From: Trametes villosa
Taxonomy: Eukaryota > Basidiomycota > Agaricomycetes > Polyporales > Polyporaceae
DNA: 64,000 nucleotides
Reading direction: 5' to 3'
NCBI GenBank assembly: GCA_002964805.2
Contig: PUDQ02000015.1
Span: 1 to 64,000, forward strand
The position numbers were made by a program, and so were the translations under genes. The notes under the pieces are model-generated. The model did no database searches, was not told where the DNA came from, and saw nothing but the letters and a program-made list of their open reading frames with translations. Shown one piece after another: positions 23,693 to 36,639 of this stretch (positions within the stretch are counted from its first letter, which is position 1; each line of letters starts with the position of its first letter).

Positions 23693-25206
23693 CTATGTAA
23701 GCTTGTCAAACTCTATGTCGACATCGTAAGGGAGGCTGAGTGCGAACGGGGAGAACGCGTTCTGGATGTACTCGCGATGAATCGAGTCCGTAGGAACCGT
23801 CCACTTGAACTCCCCCAACAGCATGCTGACCAGAACCCTTTGCTCGTACAGAGAGAACGCTCGAGCTGGGCACTGCCGTGGCCCCAACCCGAAAGGAATC
23901 CAACTAGCGTCCGCGTCTGACTTGCCTGACTCCAAGAAGCGATCCGGGTTGAACGCCTCGGGCTCCTCCCAGAGCGTGGTGTTGTGCAGGATGGCGCACA
24001 TGTTGAGGATGAAAGGTGTGTTGGGCGGGATGACGTGTTCGCCGGCTTGCAATGGCTCGTCTGAGAGGCGAGGGATGGTCACATTCGAGGGGTTGTTGAA
24101 GCGCATGGACTCTCGGATGACGGCGTTCAGGTATGGCATCTTCGAGAAGTGCTCGATTCGCGGCTCGTCGGAGCCCATGACGTCGACGACCTCCGCGCGT
24201 ACCCGGGCCTGCACGTCCTGGTACTGGCCCAACAGGAAGACGATGGTCGAGAGAGACCCTGCAGTGGTATCCTACGTTGCGATGAGCGTAGTGAGTCTAT
24301 TCTGCTGCGAAGTAACTCACATGTCCGCCCATGAAGGTGGTGATCACATTGTCCCTCAGCTCCGTCTCTGTCATCTCCGGGTTCTCGAGCATGTAGGTGA
24401 TCATGTCGTTTCCGGGATTGCTCCTCTTCTTCTGCAGCAGGACGCGGAACTCCTCGACGAGCGAGTCGACCATATCCCGGATCGCGGGGCGGGGGAGCCA
24501 TCGCTCAAGAGAAGGAAGGAAGATGTACGCGGGGCTCGAGATGGCCGCCATCACCTCATGGTACCTCTCCACGAACGCGCCGTGCGGCTTGTCCAGAGCC
24601 TCGAAGTCGTAGCCGATGACGGTGGTACCGACCGCGTCCAGGCTGAAGCGGTGCGTGTAGTCGTTCCAGCGGACCCTCCCCCCGTCGCCCATGAGCGCGA
24701 ACGTCTTCCGTGCCAAGGACGCGAACTGCTCTATAGGGATTGTGCGATGCAGAGCTTCGTGGACAATCTTGGCATGTCTCTTCCACATGTCGCCCTCCGC
24801 CGTGAAGACGTTCTGACGACCGGTCAGCCTCCACAGCAGCATCTCCGCCGGTGGCTCCTGCTTGCGAAGTCCGCGCTGCTCCATGAGCAGCTTCCCGGCC
24901 TGGTACGTCGCGTTATAAGACTTTTCTCCTTGCAGACGGAACGGGTTTATGCACCTTGCCTTCGACAACATGGACTACCCATTCGCCGAGACAGAACACC
25001 AGCACGATATCGGTATGGGCCTGCCGGGCGAAAGGCAGGATCACGCGCTTCACTCTGCGCTCCTCGACTTCGCCGGACAGGTAGCTCAGAAGGAGTGGCG
25101 CGACCGGTACTTTTGGAAGGTGTCGCAGGTGCGCTGGTACGCGAACCCATCGATACAGGGCGATCGCAAGGAAGACTAATAGTGCAGTGACAGCTTTCTG
25201 CAGCAT
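23693..25206 (-). CDS. Cytochrome P450 monooxygenase (copy 1)
   Basis: Membrane-anchored haem monooxygenase of the endoplasmic reticulum. Three exons at 25206-24955, 24899-24321 and 24271-23693 give 469 aa; the introns are 55 and 49 nt. The N-terminal anchor is AVTALLVFLAIALYRWV followed by a basic/Pro hinge (VRVPAHLRHLP). The I-helix oxygen motif spans the second intron (MGGH then DTTAGS), the K-helix ExxR is ESMR, the PERF-type motif is FNPDRF, and the haem loop is FGLGPRQCPARAFS with the axial Cys. Length is slightly short for a fungal P450 but all core motifs are present. It is about two-thirds identical by eye to the P450 at 27931-29481. CYP family and substrate are not assignable here. 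Confidence 0.93.
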
Positions 25207-27930
25207 GGCAGGGAGAAAGACAGGATTCGAGGCTTCGAGAGCAGCGGCAAGCCAGTACGGATCGACACCGTATATTATCCCGGGGTACAGTAACGCATCT
25301 GTCGTACTCTGCCGGACTCCCGCTCCAACGCGGTTGCGGGATTGAGCACAATTGATTCTCTCGCTACGCAGATGCTTCTCCGGCGAAGCTCGCAGTCACA
25401 GGATCAGACCGACACCGTCGGAGGGCTCCCAAGGACAGCGAGCGCTGAGTGAGAGGCTGATATCAGTCCAGAACCATAGTGAGTTTTGGGTTCTATCAAC
25501 GCTCAAGCTTCGCCGCTGATACAATGCAGCGTGCCTGGTCCCAGCCTGCCATTCTAAACTTGCGCACACCTCCGGCGCAGTTCGTGGGATGAGCGTGCCA
25601 CGAGGGCGACTACGGGGTGGCGGCGCCCTGGCATATCAGCAGCCGCTGCGGGCGCGCATTGCGCCTTCTCGATAGATGGAAGACTGCATGACAGCCTTCT
25701 GCCGCGCGGGGCCGCCCTCACCGGGGAATGCGTGCTTAGCACAGCTGGGACCGCCCAGCAATGTGCGGGGGCTTTCGCAAGGCCAACAATGATGATATCA
25801 CAGAAGCCCCGGGCGGCACTCACTTTGCAGAGCTCGGCTTCACCTCGTCTCCGCCCACACCTCCGCCTGCACTGCCTACGGGCATGCTGACGTGCTGGGA
25901 ACATGGCTCTCACGCCAGGCGCCTCCATCACCGAGATGCTGCACGTCCAGCGACGTTTGGTGGGGGATCCAGCCAATCTCCTCGATCCTCCTCCAAGTAA
26001 GTTCAGAGGCGAGGCACGCTGCATGTGCGCCCTTCAAATGCCTCCTTTGGCAGACCGCTGGCATGTACATCACCCGAGTGGCAGAAGCATAGGCCGGGGA
26101 TACATAGCGGGTACGGCCTCATGAGTGCACCTGAAGTCCCCCGCGAGAGCCCTTGGCATCGGTGATGTACATCAAGGGAGTGGCAGAAGCATAGGCCGAT
26201 AGTAGTGGGTACAGTCTCATGAGTGCACCTGCAGTCCCCCGCGAGAGCCCCTGGCATCGGTGACAGTACGTGGATGCCCACTCCCATTGCCAATGTATAC
26301 GCGCTCATGAGTGATTCTAGGTATCGCAGCACCAGTATGGGCGTCCCACTACCCGCTTCTGAGAGCGATCTACATCGTTCGCACCCATGCGTTGAGCTTT
26401 CTACTCGCGCGTCCCATCAAAGTTGTCGCAAGCGGCACCAGTCGTCGACGTTACGGTCGCCAACAATCGTCCAAACTAGAGGTATTTAACCTTCGTTAGT
26501 TCCGTTGCAGCAACCTTGTGCGCTAACCTTTGGTGACAGATGGTAGTAGGCCTAGCTCGAGTGCGGCATCCGCCGAGCGATGGGATGTGGAGATCCTATG
26601 GGCGTCTTCGCTGTGGGGGCTTAGCTCGGTCCTCCAGTTCCTGGATGACGTCCTAGAGTTATGCTACGAGGGCCTATTGGGTATGTATAACGCCCAATGA
26701 CTATGCCGCTTTCGAAGACACCGAGCGTACGAGCCTGAGAATGACATGACAACGCACCACGGAGTAAGTGGGTCCGATTCGCAGCACTCCGGGTCTACAT
26801 CGAGTTTGGTTCGTCGAGGAACTCGCTCCAAACGCTACAAACGTTGGACAAGTACGGTATAGCGTCAGCACCTCGGACGACACTACGAACATGTAATCCG
26901 ACCACCGCCGCACGATGCACGTCCGTCGGGGACGACCCTCGGTCTCCGGACCGCGCAGGTCAGCCCGTGGCGTTGAATCGCCCCTCTCGAGGAACATCTG
27001 TGCGCGATCTGCGAGATCAGGCCTCGGGATTGGCGACTTTGACGATGAGCGCGATCGCGCGGCGGGAGGGGTGCGGCGCTTCGGAAACGCAAAGCCTCGA
27101 AAGCGGTGCAGCGATCGACGCTAGTCGAAGCGACATCGGCGAGGCTGATAAAACGCGTGCGTCGGCCACCCGGCGTCTGATCCAACCACCATCGAGCCAT
27201 CTTTGTTGGCCAGTCCACGCTCCCCAAGGAAAGCCCGTTCTGTTTTAGAAGGCGTGTGCGGCCTAGCGAGCCGGCTATACTGATTGAGTGAGGGCAGCAG
27301 GAGAGTCTTGATGCGTTCCATACAGGCATCGTATAGCTTCGCAGGTCATCCGGCACGGTAATGAACGGACGCCGATGCATGAGGCGGAGACCTCGGGTTG
27401 GGCATCTGTAGACTGCGAACGTCGCCCCGTGGTAAGTCTACGGTACTGAAGCGAATGGCCACAACAAGACTGACATACCTGATGGATATTCTACAAGCCC
27501 TAGGCCGCCTTCTACCCGCCTCGGGTACCTGTGTGTACGTAGTGAGCCATTGTCGTTGCGGAAGCCCACTTACCCATCGATCCCGGAGCCCGAGCGCCAT
27601 ATGTCCGAGTGCCATAATGATGACAGCTACGCCGACAGGCACGGCCGCGTCGAGGCAGCGAAGTACCCGGGGAGTCCTGCAAATGGACATCAGATATCCT
27701 AATGCGAGGCACGTACTGTGCAGTGGCTCCCGATGGCGTCCCCCCGGATGGCACGAGGCTCAAATCGAAATCGCCTAGTTTCCGCGCATCTTGTGCGCAT
27801 CTTGGTGTGGCTGTCAGCCGTACTTGCCTAGACCAGGTTAGTGGCGCGACCGTGTCGGCAGCGCAATCTTATAGATGTGCAGCTCCTCAGCCGAGCGGAC
27901 CTACGCAGTACTCCCCCCAGCCTCCCCACG
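25207..27930. other. 2.7-kb spacer between divergent P450 genes
   Basis: No open frame with a family motif. It holds the promoters of both P450s at its ends and a partial tandem duplication at 26063-26266. Other frames here are short and look random. Confidence 0.6.
26063..26266. repeat. Tandem duplication, unit about 102 bp, two copies
   Basis: Units 26063-26164 and 26165-26266 both start ATGTACATCA and share GTGGCAGAAGCATAGGCCG, CTCATGAGTGCACCTG and CCCCCGCGAGAGCCC. They differ at scattered positions, so the duplication is not brand new. Confidence 0.8.
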
Positions 27931-29481
27931 ATGGCTCCTAGACTCCCGGTCTCGCTTCCCGAGGGCCTCCTCTTCATTTTCTTAGCGTTGTTCCTTGTCG
28001 CGTACCGCGCACTTCGCGTACCGGCGCATTTACGGCACATCCCGACGGTGCCTCTATGGCCTCTGCTCCGCAGCTACCTATCGGGCGAGGTTGAAGAGCA
28101 ACGCGTGAAGCGGCTCGTCTTGCCGTTCGCGAAGGCTCGAGGGACGGACGCCGTGCTGGTGTTTTGTTTGGGAGACTGGATGGTCCAGGTCATCGAGCCG
28201 AAGGTAAGGAGCACGAACGTCTCCGAGTACCCCGAGTTTGACCGATTGCACTACAGGTCGGCAAGCGGCTGCTGGAGGATCCGTCCCTACGGAAGCAGCA
28301 GCAGCCTGACGGCATGCTCCTCTGGCGACTCGTCGGACGCAACAACGTGTTCATGTCCGACGGCGAGACATGGAAGCGGCACTCCCGGATCATGCACGAC
28401 GCGCTGCGCCAGACGGTCCCCATGGAACGCTTCATCTCGCTCGTGCAGACGACCTTCTCTATCATCGGCGACGGAGGGCGCGTCTGCTGGAGCGAGCTGA
28501 GCCACCGTTACACACTCGACGCGGTCGCGACCACGGTCATCGGGTACGACTTCGAGGCGCTCACGAAGCCGCAAGGGTCGTTCGTACAGAAGTACCACGA
28601 GGTCATGGCAGCGATCGCGAGTCCGGCCTACGTCGTCTTCCCGTCGCTCGAGCGGTGGCTTCCCCGGCGGAAAGTCCGCAAGATGGTGGACGACTTCGTC
28701 GGAGACTTCCGCGAGATCCTGGATGAGAAGCGTAGCAACCCTGGCAATGACGTCATCACGTACATGTTCCAGGAGCCAGGGATGACTGAAGACGACTTCC
28801 GAGACAACACAATCGTTCTCTTCATAGGCGGACATGTGAGTATGAGCCTTTTCAGTGTTTGGCAGTTTTCTGACGCAACCCTTGCTTCAGGATACAACTG
28901 CAGGCGCAATCTCCTCCGCCGTCTACTTCCTCGCTAGGTACCCCGACCTCCAGGAGAAGGTTAGAGAGGAGGTCCTCGCCGCGCTCGGCAGCGAGGAACC
29001 CCGCATCGAGCACTTCGCAAATACACCGTACCTCAACGCCGTCATTCGCGAGTCCATGCGGTACAACACCCCCACGAACGTCACCGTCCCCCGCATCTCC
29101 GACTGCCCACTCATGATCGGCGACATCGTCATCCCGCCTAACACGCCCATCGCGCTCAACATGTGCGCCGCCCACCACAACGAGAACGTCTGGCGCAGCC
29201 CGAAACTCTTCGACCCCGAACGATTCCTCCGCGACGCGAAGGGCGACGCGGGAAGCTGGGTCTCCTTCGGGGTCGGCCCGCGCAAGTGCCCAGCGCGCAA
29301 CTTCTCGCTTTACGAACAGCGCGTGCTGATCAGCATGCTTCTGCGGGAGTACCGGTGTTCGCTCCCCGAGGACTCGATCCACCGCGACTACCTCAAAAAC
29401 GGGTTTTCCGCATTCGCGCTGAGCCTGCCGGAGGGTGTAGACATAGACTTCACTAGGATCATCTCCTCGACGACTCCCTGA
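27931..29481 (+). CDS. Cytochrome P450 monooxygenase (copy 2)
   Basis: Three exons, 27931-28203, 28257-28835 and 28891-29481, give 480 aa; both introns are phase 0 and sit at the same codons as in the P450 at 23693-25206, and exon 2 is 579 nt in both. The N-terminal anchor is GLLFIFLALFLVAYRAL, then RVPAHLRHIP. The I-helix motif is split GGH/DTTAGA, K-helix ESMR, FDPERF, and the haem loop FGVGPRKCPARNFS. It is a divergently oriented paralogue of its neighbour, so a gene-cluster role in oxidising lipophilic or aromatic substrates is likely. Substrate unknown. Confidence 0.95.
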
Positions 29482-30079
29482 TGACTCTCACGATCCTGTA
29501 GCCATACGTTGTGTTGTACAGCTAGTGTACAACGTGTCATAAGTAGAATTCTTGCTATCGCGCTATGTGACATTCAAGCGTGTTTTCGCCGCCGCAAAGA
29601 TATTGGCGCGTCTTGGACGTGCATAAACCACTACCTCAGCCCGGGACATAGACACAGCACAGTTTGAACAATTCGAGACACCACTCAACGAAACTCACCG
29701 CAGGATTGGAGCAAACAACATGTCTGCTGCGCGCTGGTGAGACTCTCAGGTGAGGACGTCTCTCTCGACAGTGTGTCGGGTATGGCTGGCCCAGTACTAG
29801 TAAAGAAGGAGAACCTGTAAGCGTGTAGAAGAGCTTCTGCAAAGCATGTGGGCAGCCGAAGCAAAGGACATAGAGACCAGCAGCATGCGCAAGAGACTCA
29901 GAGTTACGAAGATGGAGGTACCGGCGCAAGAGCGAGTCGGAGGAAGTGGCAACTTCCACTGTGCCCAATCTTATCTTATTATATCTCGTGTACGGTCAGA
30001 GGCGCCCAAGTCGCTTTCCGCCTCTCTCGCCTTGATTTCTGGAGCGTCCGTGCTCTTCCTGCGTTCACATCCCTTTACC
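29482..30079. other. Intergenic stretch, promoter of the WD40 gene
   Basis: No gene recognised. The last 120 bp are CT-rich and lead into the start codon at 30080. Confidence 0.5.
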
Positions 30080-31477
30080 ATGAATCATCTTGACAACCTC
30101 GGAGACTCTACTACGGACGATGAGGCGGGCTCGCAGACGACCGAGGACGAGATGCCTGAGCGGCAAGCACCTGCCGCGCCTCCCCCACCCCCGGCCCCGC
30201 CTGCCGCTCCTGCACCAGCCACCGGCCGGGAACGACCTCATTACGAGCTAAGGCATACACTTCGAGGTCATACGGAGTCAATATCTGCCGTGAAGTTTAG
30301 TCCGGATGGAACATTGCTGGCCTCTTGCGGTATGTCTACGCGTGAGCACGCTGCTCGTAGCTAAACATATAGATGGTCAGCGAACGATCGCGTCGTGAAG
30401 ATTTGGTCCCCATTCACTGGGGAGCTCATACGCAACCTGAATGGCCACACAAAGGGCCTGTCTGATATCGCGTGGACCTCAGACAGCGTCCATCTGGCCT
30501 CCGCCTCTGACGATACCACTATCCGGATATGGGAGGTCGACACAGTACGGCTCACGTCCTAGTCTCCCATTACGATTGCTGTTAACCGAAAATGTCTTTA
30601 GGGAATGACTTTGAAGACACTGAAAGGGCATACAAGCTATGTCTTCTGTGTAAATTACAACAACGCGTCAAATCTCCTTGTTTCCGGAGGGTGCGAAGGA
30701 GAGATTCGGATATGGAATGTGGACAAGGGTGCGCACCCATCTCTCCGCTCCGGGTTATTACCTATGGAATGTCGTCGAACCAGGAAAGTGTATCAAGAAG
30801 ATCCTTGCCCACCTCGACTATGTCACGGCCGTCCACTTCAACCGAGACGCGTCCCTGATCGTCTCCTGCGCTCTTGACGGTTTGATGTACGGCGCAATAC
30901 CATCCTTGAAAGCTTGGGTGCTCATATTAGATCAGCCGTATATGGAACACAACCACCGGGCAATGCTTGAAGACCCTTGCCGAAAGCCACGACGCCATCT
31001 GGTATGCCCCGCCCATTGCACCCAACTCTCGCTCTCTTATATTTACCCTCTGTGTGCACAGCCAACACGTGCAATTTTCGCCGAACTCCAAGTACATCCT
31101 CTCCACCGCGCACGACAGCGCGATCCGCCTCTGGGACTACCAGACCTCGCGCTGCCTTAAGACTTACGTCGGGCACACAAACCAGAAGTTCTGCATCGCG
31201 GCCTGCTTCAGCGTCACGGGCGGGAAGTGGATCATCTCCGGCAGCGAGGACAACAAGGTGTACCTCTGGGACCTGCAGAGCCGAGAGATTGTTCAGACGC
31301 TCGAGGGCCACACTGACGTCGTTGTCGCGGTCGCGGTATGTCCTCGGAGCTCCCGTGTTCCACGGAGTGACTGACATGCCCGGAATACAGACGCATCCAC
31401 AGCAAAATATGATCGCATCAGGCTCCATCGACACGGACCTGTCGATCCGACTCTGGGCAGACCGCGGAGGCTCATAG
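30080..31477 (+). CDS. SWD3: WD40-repeat protein, WDR5/Swd3 type (COMPASS subunit)
   Basis: Seven exons (30080-30329, 30381-30544, 30602-30728, 30784-30886, 30936-31001, 31062-31335, 31391-31477) join in frame to 356 aa. After an acidic, Pro-rich N-terminus of about 55 residues, seven WD40 blades follow, with signatures such as [88 protein letters not shown] and [13 protein letters not shown]. The order and the spacing match WDR5/Swd3, the propeller that scaffolds the Set1 H3K4 methyltransferase in the nucleus. The first intron's acceptor is at 30380; this choice restores the [13 protein letters not shown] blade exactly. Swd3 versus another short WD40 protein is a family-level inference. Confidence 0.85.
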
Positions 31478-31932
31478 GGTCGTAGGGACAAGCCCGGGTT
31501 CGCGTTTTGTGTCTCCTGCTTCCGTCTTTCCTGGGTGCTCTGGTGCCGTGTTGTATTACTATGTACTTGTGGGTTTGCGCAACTTCACGGACTCTGTAAT
31601 CGTTATCGAGTGATCAGCCGTCTACTGAAGTGTCATAGCAATATTTTATGGGTGCTCGTGGAAGCAAGAGTGCAAGCCCCCGGCGCGCGGCGTGATCCAC
31701 TCGTCGTGTAATCCCCCCCCCCCTCCGGCGGAGCGGGATGACTGGAGAATGGACTCCAGGTTAGGGAGCATACGCTCAGCCAATGCTACGTTCCGCTGGC
31801 TAAACAATGGGATTGGTCATGTTCCTCCGAAAACAGTGCGACATAGAATAGATACTTGTACACCAGCGAACTCGCGCGTGAACATCACATTCCCCTTCTA
31901 TGCACCCGGCACCGGCGCTCAGCGTTCGACGC
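31478..31932. other. Convergent spacer
   Basis: Between the WD40 gene and the TBC gene ends; shared 3' ends, no gene seen. Confidence 0.5.
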
Positions 31933-34900
31933 CTACTTCACGGGCTCCGCGTTGATGAGGTCTGGAATGATGTCAGAACTACCCCGATGCAGACCGGGTC
32001 CCTGTTGCACGCACCTTGCGCTAGCTCTCGCTCAGCTTCCGTCAGCCCAGAGTCGTGCGCTTCCAGGAACGCGTCCACCTGCACAATAACCATCAGCCCT
32101 GGCAACGCAGCAAGCTTCCATGCATCCACTCACCTCGTCCATGACGCCGTCGTCCTCCACGTCCGTCTCGATATCAGACTCGTCATCGTCGTCCTTGGCG
32201 TCGTCGATGGCAAACGGCGTGCGCTCCATGAGCGCCGCCGCGTTCGCCGCGGCGTGGAACATGCTTGGCATCGGCATCGGCGAGAACTCCGCGGACGTCG
32301 CGGACGACACCGTCTCGGGCTGGTCCACGCTGAGCGTCGACGGCGAGCTCGCGGGCGCCTGGGCGGAGGCCGAGGCGGAGAGCTCGCTCGCGGACGTCTC
32401 GGTCGTGCTTGAGAGGCTCGCCCGGGACGCGGTGCGGCGCATCGTGGGCGTGAGCAGGGACTCGCGCGCCTTCGGCTCTTCGAGCGCGGTGTACTTCCCG
32501 ATTGCGGGGCGGGTGAAGACCTGGTGCTTGCCAATCGTCTTCCCAATCCCGTCGGTGAACCTGTTGAAGATCTTGCGGTTATCGTCACTAGCGATATTGT
32601 GCCACAGATCTCCCAGGAGCCCGCCGTTCGAGTTCGGGATGTCCTGGATCGGCACGGGCTCTAGCCTGAACGTTGCCGAGAAGTCCATCTCGAAGAAAGA
32701 CTCCAGGATCTCGTCGGCGAGCACGACCATACGGAAGCTGTTCCACGGATCAGCGCCATCACCACGGGTACACAAACAGGAACTGACGTTGCGAGGTTCA
32801 TATAGGGTTGGTTGGACTCGATGGGTGGCGGCTCCGAATTTGGATCGGCGCCTTCCGGGCGAGGGAGCAGGGCGTCACCATACTCGAACGCATTTGACAT
32901 GAAGCGGCTGACGGCTCCGAGGTACGCGTCTCCGATTTCGTGACGGAAAATGAACTGCACTCAGATATTCAGCTATACATCCGACGTGTAGGGTCCTTCT
33001 GATACTCACCAGGAGAGACTCCGACAAGGTGAGCACTTCGTCCTTTGTCAGATAACCATCCTTGTTCTTGTCGTGAAGGTTGAAGAACCACTCGATGTTC
33101 TCCATCAGGTCGTTGAACATTACCCCGTCGAGACCCAAAACAATATCCTAGAGTACACGTTAGTAAGAGTATATGCGAACACAAGTGACACCTTACCTGG
33201 AAAGAAAGCGCCCCTCTGAAGGAAGTATCCCAGAAGTAGAACAAGCGGTGAATGAGCTCATGTTCCGCAACCTCGCGGTCGACTCTTTGCTATGGATGTT
33301 GTGAGTACTAGGCAATACCTATAAACGTAGATGCCACCGACCTGGAAGCCATTGCGGACAATCTTCTCTGTCCTCGCCCACGTGCAGATCTCGCTCAGGA
33401 AAACACGGAACGTCTTCAGCCCGATGCGTGTCTCGGGCCTCTCCTCTGCCTGATCCTTCGTCGTCAACAGAGTCGGCGGCGGCTGCGCGACCGCCGGGGG
33501 CGGCTCGATGCAAATCGCCTTGAACAGCGCGTCGTAGATCAGGCCCGCCTGCTCCTTCGTGAAGCGCTCCAGCGTGCGCAGGTTCCGGATCGCCGAGCGC
33601 TTCGAGAAGGACTCGATGCTGTGGACGATCTCGGAGCGGTACTTGCGCCGTTCGGACTGGATGGTCTCGTCGGTGATGATGGCGAACTCGCGGAAGGAGA
33701 CGAGGAGGAGCTCCTGGAAGCGGGTGATGGCGCGAGCGCGGGGGTCAGTCGAGCCGGGGTGCGCTGAGTCTCCGAGCGAGGCGAAGTATTCCCGCATGAG
33801 ACTAATCGTGCACCGAGTTAGCAGCGCGACGCGTTGCGGAGGAGGGGAGGACGTACTGAATGAATTGTCCGTCGTCTTGAATCTGGAGCAGCTTCTCGCC
33901 GTTGATCTTGAGAATAGCTACAGCGAACATGAGCTTCGCGCAGGTGGCGGATCAAGACTCGGACAAACCCAATCTGGTGGGTTTCGTTAGAACCGCTCGC
34001 AGCACGGGAACAGGGAAGACGCTCACCCTACTTGGAAGAGCACTTTGGGGCCCATGCAGAAGAAGCAGTCCATTATCCGGAAAGCGAACACCATCGGCAT
34101 GCTGTTGATGAACCTATGGGGGTGAACACATCAGCATACAATTGCAAACGGACGAGTTGGCGAACCCTACAAACTCAAGAACCAGGGGAGGGACGCCACG
34201 GAGAGCTGCACGTCGACTTCCGTGAAGTGGTCATGCAGAATAGGCAAACATCGCTGCACAAGCGACTCGAATACGCGCTGGTCGAGTAGCGTCCCGTGCA
34301 TGGAAGGGCTGAAATAGGGTGTTAGACATATCCTGTCCTGTCAAGATAGACTGCGTGCGAGACCTGTAGTAGCCAGGAAGTAGGCGGTCGCAGATCACCT
34401 CCAGGAGCCAGAATGCTTGTTCCTCGGACATGTAGCTAGACATGCGGGAGATCAACACCCACGCGAACGCCACTTCTACAAGAGACTCACATCAGGATCG
34501 CGGCCGCGAGAATATTCATGGCCTGTAAAGGTCTCGTATATGCTCCGGCCGACTGGAGAATATACGTTATGACGCACCTGGCAGTACCCCGTCTCCGGAT
34601 TCTTGAACGAATAGGCTTGGAGCACCCTCCGGAGAGCGCCAATGCCCTCCTCCGACTGGTACGCGGAGTACTCGGGCAGGCTGCGGTGCAAATCCTTCTC
34701 GATCTCTTCCGTACTCGTGTTTGTCCGCCCGGCATTTTCGGCCAGGATCTGCTCGTAGAACCCTGGATTCTCAAACCGCAGGTAGAGCGAACCGGAGAGC
34801 GTCTCCCACATCTCGCCGCGCAGGCGATTGGGGAGACCGACCTGAATAAGACGCGTGCATTGTGGGTAGCGGAGAAGGGTGAGGTTGCGTCCGTGCGCTA

Positions 34901-36080
34901 CGGCAGTGCGTCAGGACCGAAAAGTCGGGTACGCGATTCTCAGGAACACCACCTACTCCGGAGATAATTCGTCCACAGCTTCGTTTTCGACGCCTCACGA
35001 AGTCTAACGAGCGTCAGGCAAAGAACCGGTGGCGCCCTCCCCATGCAGGGCGTACTCACTTTTTCGGGTCGCCCGGGAACTTGAACTTCAGCCCGAGCCC
35101 GCCGAGGTACATCGAGTCCGCCGCAGGGCTGGACGGTCCGCCGTCCTCGCTCGCGGCGCTCTTCGACGCGCCGGTCCCGGCGGCGGACGCGGCTGCGCCC
35201 GCGCCGTCCTTCTCGTCGGCGATCTCGGGCGCGCTCGCGTTCGCGACGAGCAGCTCCGAGTAGCACGTCTTGATGAACGGCTTCACGGCCTTCATCTTGC
35301 CCTTCTGCAGCTCGACCTTGAGCGCGTCGCGCAGGAGCGAGCAGAAGAGATCCGCGGTCGGCCGCAGCGACGTCAGCTGCACGACCTGCGTTTAAGGGTG
35401 AGGTGTGAGCGTCCGGGGCTTGCGGTGCGAGGAGGGGGAGGGGAGGGGGCAGACGTACGATCTTCATGTTGTGCCAGAGCGAGAGGCTGAGGGCGTAGAT
35501 CCCCGCGCGCGCATTGAGCCGTTCGACGCGGCGGATCGTGCACAGCGGGATCGTGAACCGCACCGACTTGCGGTCGAGCGACGCAAACGCCAGGTACGGC
35601 GGGAACAGGTACAGCTTGCCCGCCTACACACAAACAGCCAACAAACCATCGTCAGCATGCACTCCGAGGCCCTCTCGCAGCCATGAGTAGGTCGGTTGGG
35701 CACTCACATACGAGTCCTCCTCGCCCTGCACGCCGAGGCTGAGCACCGCGTTGATCTCCATCTTCTCGAGCTCCGTCTCCGCTGCGCCGACGCTCTTCTC
35801 GCCCGCGGCCGCGGCCGCGGGGGCGTCCCCCGCCCCGAGCGCAGAGCCGGACGCGGACGACGCGCCGTTCACGCTCGACGGGAGCGCGAAGAAGAGCTGC
35901 GTGAGCTGGTCCCGCGTCGGCTCCTTGAAGTTCCGCAGGTGCGTCGATATCGTCGACATCCTCGCGCAGTCGTACCGGTAAAGCTGTTAGGAGTCGAGGT
36001 GCGTCGTCCCTCTCAGCTGCAGCAGCGGCTCTTCAGGGACCAGGTACGGGTAGTACTGAACACCCCAGATCAGGCGCTCC
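31933..36080 (-). CDS. GYP2: GRAM-TBC-EF-hand RabGAP, Gyp2/Mdr1 (TBC1D8/9) type
   Basis: GTPase-activating protein for Rab GTPases in membrane traffic. Read on the minus strand: a GRAM-like domain ([32 protein letters not shown]), the linker [13 protein letters not shown] that is typical of Mdr1, then the TBC domain ([89 protein letters not shown]) and a C-terminal EF-hand ([12 protein letters not shown]). It ends in [12 protein letters not shown] at 31933. More than a dozen exons with short introns. The far N-terminus could not be resolved: the first clear coding starts at 36080 ([13 protein letters not shown]) and an in-frame TAA occurs at 35987-35989, see findings. Confidence is high for family, lower for the 5' end. 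Confidence 0.85.
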
Positions 36081-36639
36081 CTAGTCAAACCAAGAAAGAG
36101 AGCAAGTCTTAGGACCAGAGAACAGCACTCCAAGACGAGAGATGGACAGATAGCCGTCGAGAGGACGTTATGGCGGTCGTCTGTCTGAATCGGAGGCTGT
36201 GGGCGCGCACCGCTCGCCACTCGATCATACTCAGTGCCCTGGGCGCCTCCCAAGCCCGCCTCAAGCCTCGAGGATTGCACGCGTCTTGCCCTCTCATGGC
36301 CGTCGCAATAGCATCCGAACTTGCAAAGCACACAGAAAAATAGTACAGGAAACAAGGCGAGCTGCTGCAAAGTGCGCAGTGCCGGGGAAGTGGTTGTTGT
36401 TGCTACATAGATAACACAGAATAACCTAATCCTACTACGCTAACGCTAAGAATTCATGCAATTGATGGTGTGTGGCCGTGGGGTGCTGTATGGTGGTAAG
36501 TGCGAATACGATAAGCGATGCAATGGGCGGGGAGGAGGCGTGGGTGGTCATGTCTAGTCATGTCGTAAGAAGAAGCGCGAGGAGGAAGGCGAGACGGGCG
36601 GCGAGCGGTGAACCGGCGCGGAGACGAACGGCTGCCAGA
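36081..36639. other. Spacer, unresolved 5' part of the TBC gene
   Basis: The TBC gene's first exon or promoter should lie here. The best ATG-bearing exon (near 36296) would join in the wrong phase, so I do not call it. Confidence 0.4.

Noticed and set aside
23805..25190. A 461-codon frame antisense to the P450 at 23693-25206
   Set aside because: Runs across the P450's own introns in the opposite strand; composition is a mirror of the GC-rich codons of the real gene.
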